Shown here: piece by piece, positions 58,154-64,000 of the stretch
Layout of the letters: each line of letters begins with the position of its first letter
How positions within the stretch are numbered: the stretch's first letter is position 1
NCBI GenBank assembly: GCA_022749755.1
Contig: CM040440.1
Span: forward strand, 17,037,269 to 17,101,268
Reading direction: 5' to 3'
DNA length: 64,000 bases
DNA from: Azadirachta indica
Lineage: Eukaryota; Streptophyta; Magnoliopsida; Sapindales; Meliaceae
Translations under genes and position numbers: made by a program
Notes under the pieces: generated by a model
What the model was told of the DNA's origin: nothing
What the model saw: only the letters and a program-made list of their open reading frames with translations
Database searches by the model: none

Positions 58154-58694
58154 TTGTGTTATTCGTACTTAGTTATTTCGTGGCATATATATTATATACA
58201 TATTATATATATAGCTATTACCATGTAATGAAACTCTATTTAATTGGTTGATCCAAAGATATATATATATATATATATATATAATTATGATTATATCCAA
58301 CAAATTAAAGCTACTAATCCTAACAATATTGTTCTATTTAATATCGAGACATAACAATATAGTTAACAAATAAACCGTCTTCGTACAAGGAATTTGACAA
58401 TTCACAGTTAAATTATCAATCTCCACGCAATGCAACATATTGGTCAAAATAAAAAATAGAAAATTTATATATATAAAAAATTATTTTAAAACTTAATAAA
58501 TGTAAAACGGTGGGAAACTGGTACTGGGTCACTACTCAAAAATCTGGAGCCCGCTTAATTTGGATTCATTGGGCTAAGCCCAATTTTACATTTCGGGTCA
58601 GTTTCAGCAACAAGTCTCGCCTCTGTAATCGGAAGGAGCAGTACAACCTTGTCGCTGCAAGCTTCGTAAAGACAATTGAGAGTTGGGAGTGGAA

Positions 58695-61435
58695 ATGGAG
58701 TACAGATGTGTCAAGTGCGCGTTTCGAATCAAAACTCTGTTTGTACAGTACTCGCCTGGAAACATTCGACTCATGAAATGTGTAATTTTCTTATCTTCTT
58801 GCTTTTCGTTTTGCACTTCAAAAGTCTAAATTTTCCCATTTATAATAAATTAAATTTATCAACAACTTCCATTGATAGGAGAATTGTGGGGCAGTTGCGG
58901 ACGAGTACATTGAATGTGAAATCATGGTAAAACTCTTACTTCAAAGCTTAGAAATTTATGGTTGTTATAACTGCCATTTTTGGGTTGTCTTGGTGAGTAT
59001 CTACTAGTTTTCTGATTTATTGTAGATTCTTTTGATCGATTTGATTCTGCACAAGCCACAAGCTTACAGGCATCTGCTCTATAACGTGCTTAATCGCGAA
59101 ACTGTCAATCTTGAGGTATATTTTATTTTATTTTCTCAGTGTTTTATGTTTATTTATGGATATTAATGCAGAATGATTAAGGGGTATATTTCATTTAGTG
59201 GGTTTTAAGTAGCTCATTGTATTTCTTTTGTTAATTCCATTCAACTTGTTATAATACTACTTCACCTCATTGTATTGAATATACTGTAACGTGGGTTTGG
59301 AATTTGTAACTTTGCAGGGTTTGCTGTGGAAGTCCACAATTGGTTTTCTTCTTCTGGATGCTTGTATCCATTTTTATGTAAATGAAATTCTTGTATAATT
59401 CTTGAAACAGTTTTCTTAACTCTTTAAACTCACAATGAAAGAATATATCTAGAATTCCTTAGCAAACCAAGACAGGAGTCTGCTTTTGAGACGAAGCAAT
59501 GAAGAACAATGTTCATCCATGACTTTTTCTTCATTAGTTTGGATATGCCAAAAGGTTTGGAGTGTAATTGAGTACTAGTAAATGTAGCTGATACTTAGTG
59601 GATTTTGTATAATGTTAAATGTATGGGTTTATTAATGCCAATTGTAGATGCTGAAGGATGTAACTTTTGGGAACATTACGTTTCTTGGTGTCTTTCTTCT
59701 CACATCAAGGATTTTATTAAATACATCGGCTGGACTTTACAGGTAAGAATATGAATTATTTCTGTCATGTTTCCTTGCATTCAGATACTTCAAGGCTGTA
59801 GGTTGTGTCTGCATTATTTTACAAGTGGTACCATTGAGACAATTTTTACAGTTGAATTATATGTCCTTAGTTTAGGCATAGCTGAAATAAGGATGCTGTG
59901 CCAAGATAAAGGACAAAGGATCATAATAGAAATGGATTATGTCATTTTTGGTTGTTAGGAGATACAGCTAAGAAAAGGCATATTAGAATTCAATTCACTG
60001 AATAGCGGAATTTGATTTTTCTTTTAAGCAATAACATGATAAGGGCATCTATTTCACAAAAGCTTAGAGATCCTCCCTAAATTTACGTTAAACAGAGGAA
60101 TTTGTTTTTTCTTTTGATATTTTTGTTTGTAGCATTCTTGATTTTGTTTGGTCAGTACCATTGTAATACATTTGGCAAATCCCTCCAAATTTACAGGTTC
60201 AAAGACTTTCTCCTTGCTGTCCTTATTTCAAGTTACTTCAAGATTTTTCTTGTTGCAATGATGGTATGGTTTCTTGACACCATTTAAGCATTTATATACA
60301 ACTCATTAGGACAGATGTTTGAGTGGCTTCTTGTTTTTGCCTTCTGTAATATTCTGAGTCTCTAGTGTATATCACTAATTCAAGGTCAATATATATGCCT
60401 TATACTGAGTTTGTAATTGACAGGTCTGGAAATTTCCATCTTCTGTGATTTTTATCATTGACTTGTTCGTTTTATCATCCAACACAGTGGCATTAAAAGG
60501 TTAGAAAATAGTTCTTTTTTCTTAGAAAGAAAGCAACTTTTATGCATATTTATTTACAGTCCACATTTTAGATACCATTGTCATATTGGGCCCTTGCACA
60601 GCATCTTTAATAAAATTAGTGTGCACTGACAGGGATTTAGGCAATGGGCATGTGATATCACAAAAGATATTTTGACAGAATTTTTTCAGTTAGTCAGATG
60701 AGGATTCTAGTCAAACAGTTATTCACACCTTTGTGTGAGCTCTTTCAAACTTGGAAATTTTTGTAGGGGAATGCTTCACAGATTAGAATCCTGGGCAACC
60801 ATCAGATAACATATTTTGTTAGTAGAAGTTAAGATGCTAAGACTGAACAGAAGATAACAAGTGTCAAAGAGAATATGGAGATATTACTCTTAGCAAAAGA
60901 GTGAACTACATTAAGACGTGATAGCTTGCATATATTGCTATGGTTAAAGCTGTGGCTGGTAACATTGCAGTCTAATAAATGCCCTGAAAGTTGAGGGGAA
61001 GGATAATTATCATATGACCTCGCCAGTGAGAAAAGGTTTGAGGGCTAACTAGTGCCCATATGATGATGACTAACTAGAAAGCAGATTGTGGGTTATGATG
61101 ATGCCTGAGGGCAGTGTGTGTAATTCCTTGTCTTTTGGAACTTTGGCATGGATTTATATACTTTCAGCTAGTTCCGACTTACATAGTTCCAAAGAAATAT
61201 ATTGAAACTATGTGTGCATGTTTATGTAATCGAATGTAGCTGGATTTTTGTGCCATTTTTAGCATGGATTTAGATTGATGCTTGCCGTATGAAACTTCTC
61301 ATAAGCCACTTTTTCTGTGGTGCACCAGTGATTACTGATTCAGATATGAACAGAATTATTGGGGCCTGCTTGGGTGCGCATGCTGTAAAGTTCTTCGTCA
61401 TTCAGGGATTGGAGTTAAGAACTATGAGATACTGA
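58695..61435 (+). CDS. ARV1: ARV1 homologue, ER lipid/sterol homeostasis membrane protein
   Basis: ARV1 proteins sit in the ER and support sterol and sphingolipid distribution and GPI-anchor synthesis. Nine coding exons: 58695-58781, 58879-58926, 59026-59115, 59318-59363, 59472-59554, 59648-59742, 60197-60263, 60424-60499 and 61329-61435, about 232 residues, slightly shorter than Arabidopsis ARV1. The ARV1 homology domain is at the N-terminus: zinc-ribbon cysteines C5-x2-C8 and C29-x2-C32 (MEYRCVKC, MKCENC), YSPGNIRLMKC, ADEYIECEIMILLIDLILHKPQAYRHLLYNV. Several hydrophobic membrane segments follow (FLLLDAY, ITFLGVFLLTSRILL, VLISSYFKIFLVAMM, SVIFIIDLFVLSSNT). All junctions keep frame. The last exon, reading GACLGAHAVKFFVIQGLELRTMRY then TGA, is the least certain. 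It lies in the position of At1g01020. Confidence 0.88.
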
Positions 61436-62109
61436 AAGACATTTTTTATTGTCGGATCTTATCCTAATTGTATTCATACATAGCATAATTTGATGTTTTG
61501 TTTATGCAAAATTTAGTTTAATAGTGCCCTTCTAAAAGGCTATGGCAACTTAAACTATGCAAATTTGATGAGAGCATCAATTCTTTTTTACTACATTTGT
61601 ATATAGGGCCCCAAGTGTCTAATCCGGCAGAATTTTTCCCTCGTTCAAAGTAGCATTCCCTCTACTTTCTCCCTCGATTTGGGTTACTGTAAGCATTCTT
61701 TTGATACTAATCTAATGTGCACTACTATGTTTCTTACCCAATCTAATAGTTTCAGAAACATGACGCCATGGAGGCACTGTCAAATCCTGTTTTGATTCTC
61801 AATATGAAATGGGTTTTTGTAAGCTCCACATTCTGACAATGTATAGCAGAAAAAATATAACCATAAAGCAAATAAAACATAGAATTTCACATTCAACATC
61901 AAGATTCCCGATATTTTTGGTCATATAACACTAACAACGTTGAAACTCAAACCATGGGCATAAGTTTGTAATGAAAATTGGTTCTACACCAGGTACGCGC
62001 ATGTTATCACAGTTTGATACATGCCGTGGGATTATTGCCCTCGTGCAACTAGGACATCCAATGTCTCATTGTGATGACATTTCAGCTTACAAATGGTCAA
62101 AATAGTCAC
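61436..62109. other. Convergent 3' flanks of ARV1 and the NAC gene
   Basis: Both genes end here. No coding frame or repeat is seen. Confidence 0.5.
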
Positions 62110-63609
62110 TCAGTGAAGATACATTATTTCCCTAACAAAGAAAATGATCAAAATTAAACTGATAAGCACGTTGCTAAGATACACAGATGGTGGATATTTC
62201 TTATGGTCGAGAGGAGTCTCCAGGAAAGCAAAATAACACTCTCTGTTGCTTCTTTCACCCTTGTTAGATCTAAAAGTTAGACTTGTCTTTGCATTTGATG
62301 TTTGCGCCATTTTTTGGTCTTTGGCAAACTTCACAATGGAGTTTTCTGTTTTGGGGAGATCAGCACGCATTGCAGCTTCTCTTGCCTGCAAATATAAACA
62401 ACGTGGAGTTTAAACTCACTCTTAAAGACTTCTTACAATGTATTGAGGGTTCAAATAGTAAGTCGTCATTTTAAACATTTTTACCTTGACTTTTGATAGT
62501 GCTTGGCACAAAGCTTTATTCTGCAAATGGAGTTCTTGAGGAGCACATTTCTTTTCTATGAAGCTGTGGGATTTGGGTGTATTATGCTGAGATTTGCAGG
62601 CTCTTGTTTCAGTAGGAAATTCATCAACCACTAATTCAAGACAATTGATCATAGGCATATCCATGTCTGAAACCACAATCTCATCAAAGAAACCCTTTTC
62701 TGCCTTGTACAGTTCACCGTCTGAAGAGGAAGTTTCATAAAATGTTGGTTCCATTGGCTTCAGCTGGTACTTTCCCGAACTGGTATTCTCATCAGACAAG
62801 TTCGCACTTTGCAGCACCTAGAGAGATATAAATGGACAAGTTAATTCTTAAAGTGCTGTAAACTACAAAACACATCTTAAATTCTCTCCAGAACTCATTC
62901 AGGTTCCTATAGCCTATATGAAAGTGCCACTGCTAACATTGTATAGTGATAACAAAGGAAACATTATCATAATGTCAATAGTAACAATAATAAAATTCTG
63001 AAGTGTGATTTAATTGCATTTCACATGCGGTTGGAGTAAATTCTCTGATAGCTACTGTATGAAATTGCTTTACCTTTGAATAGACATGTTCTGTATCCGT
63101 ATCACTACTGTCTCCAACGTACACTTTTCTCAATGATTTTGATGGGTTGTGTATTCTTCTTCCACCAGAGCATAAACCTTCAGCCAACAGTGAATCAACA
63201 AAGGCATCGTCCTCCTCAGTGGTGTGGAAGTGAGAACTCGACAGATTATGTTCGTTACCAAACCCATTAGGATCTAATGTTTCTTGCTCCGGTTGAATCC
63301 TTGACAGCAATGCAGGGAGAGAGTTGTGGTCCAGCCCAGTATTGTCAAGGAGTATTTCTAATTCTTCAGATAGAACATGATTTTCCTGGAGGAAGAATCG
63401 TATACAAAACAAGCATTTGTTCGAAGTATGTTTCTCATGCTTTACAATTACATGTATAAATTGATATTCTAAATTAAGCCATCCTCTTTTACCTGTGGAG
63501 CAACTGCAACATTATTTCCAGTATTAGAAGCCAAATGATGATTTGAATCATTGCAAGTGCCAGACCTATCACCCGATTTTCTTTTCAAGCGAATGAGTAC
63601 ATATTCCTT
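62110..63609 (-). CDS. Membrane-tethered NAC transcription factor, C-terminal part (NAC001-like); continues beyond right edge
   Basis: Four exons are visible: 63493-63609, 63074-63385, 62485-62817 and 62110-62385, all phase 0, about 345 residues up to the stop. The first begins KEYVLIRLKRKSGDRSG, which fits the end of a NAC DNA-binding domain (subdomain E); subdomains A-D should lie beyond 64000. The middle is acidic and Ser-rich and contains VGDSSDTDTEHVYSKV, close to the DDSSDTETGS region of Arabidopsis NAC001. The C-terminus has a hydrophobic helix, NVLISLILIIFFVREIMYLH, as in membrane-anchored NAC (NTL) factors, which are released by proteolysis to enter the nucleus. Position next to ARV1, as At1g01010 lies next to At1g01020, supports the call. 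Family assignment is by motif and synteny, since most of the NAC domain is not in view. Confidence 0.75.
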
Positions 63610-64000
63610 CTATACAAGTCGAAGATTAAACAACCGTCATTATATAGAATGCAGAATTATTTAGAAAATTTTCATCAAAGCTCAAGCTAACTAGTACCGA
63701 AGAGCGAAACAGGCAGAATCTAATTCATTTTGTAACTTTGTACTGAAATCGTGCTTAATTTAAGCGTAACAGAGATGATTTCTACTACCGCATTCTTGTC
63801 CAAAAAATGTGGTATGATCCAGATAAAGAAAGCACGCGAATGAACTAGTAGTTATTTCTAGCACTCTTACCTGCCTCAAATCAAACCAAAGATTTTTATA
63901 CACTCGCCAATCACCCTTAATCAGTTAGAAAATCAATCTAGAACTGCTAAAAATTACGCGGCCTATATGTCTAAATTGAAAATTAGGAGAACACTCATAG
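63610..64000. other. Intron of the NAC gene, possibly with one more short exon
   Basis: Left of this the NAC exon starts with acceptor GTATAG. On the minus strand a strong donor, GAGGCAG|GTAAGA at about 63871, follows an open stretch reading VYKNLWFDLRQ, but I find no clear acceptor or NAC motif, so I leave it unassigned. Confidence 0.35.

Noticed and set aside
61329..61435. Alternative end of ARV1 by splicing from a GT at about 61397 to a later exon
   Set aside because: No convincing downstream exon was found; reading on to the TGA at 61433 gives a plausible C-terminus of normal length.

Overview
This is nuclear DNA of a eudicot plant. Genes are split by many short, AT-rich GT-AG introns, intergenic DNA is full of AT, CT, CA and AAT microsatellites, and the proteins are plant-specific families. 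The protein sequences look most like a rosid, and Citrus or a close relative is my best guess. That guess rests on recalled resemblance, not on a search. Exon coordinates were placed by hand from splice sites, homology and reading frame, and each multi-exon model keeps frame throughout.

Layout. (1) 1-5.9 kb: two caffeic-acid O-methyltransferase (COMT)-like genes on the minus strand, one with an in-frame stop and cut by the window edge, the other with only its first exon, followed by an intact DMR6/DLO-type 2-oxoglutarate oxygenase (minus). (2) 8-15 kb: the clock MYB gene LHY (plus), with a long intron that holds a near-perfect inverted repeat. (3) 15.6-20.4 kb: the autophagy kinase ATG1 (minus, 13 coding exons), convergent with LHY. 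(4) 22-25 kb: a WAK-like receptor pseudokinase (plus). (5) 25.7-31.3 kb: two tandem soluble inorganic pyrophosphatase genes (plus), with a decayed fragment of the DCL1 3' end between them. (6) 32-42 kb: Dicer-like 1 (DCL1, minus, 20 exons). (7) 42-51.9 kb: a 9.9 kb gene-free, microsatellite-rich region between the divergent DCL1 and NGATHA genes. (8) 51.9-53.2 kb: NGATHA-type B3 repressor (plus). (9) 58.7-61.4 kb: ARV1 (plus). (10) 62.1 kb to the right edge: the C-terminal part of a membrane-tethered NAC factor of the NAC001 type (minus).

The order NAC001-ARV1-NGA-DCL1-PPA-LHY is the order of Arabidopsis At1g01010 to At1g01060, with every strand inverted as a block. The pseudokinase-PPA-NGA neighbourhood also matches the paralogous Arabidopsis block At2g46830 to At2g46870 (CCA1, At2g46850, PPA3, NGA1). 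The window therefore looks like one unreduced version of a block that Arabidopsis carries twice with complementary losses.

Functionally this is a set of neighbours, not a pathway: clock (LHY), small-RNA biogenesis (DCL1), organ growth (NGA), autophagy (ATG1), pyrophosphate metabolism (PPA), sterol/ER lipid homeostasis (ARV1), salicylate or defence metabolism (DLO) and phenylpropanoid-type methylation (COMT). I see no intact transposon, no tRNA or rRNA gene and no unknown multi-gene system. The most interesting signals are the PPA plus DCL1-tail segmental duplication, a miR162 site formed only by splicing in DCL1, a possible miR838-like hairpin in DCL1 intron 14, the LHY intron inverted repeat, and the conserved block itself.
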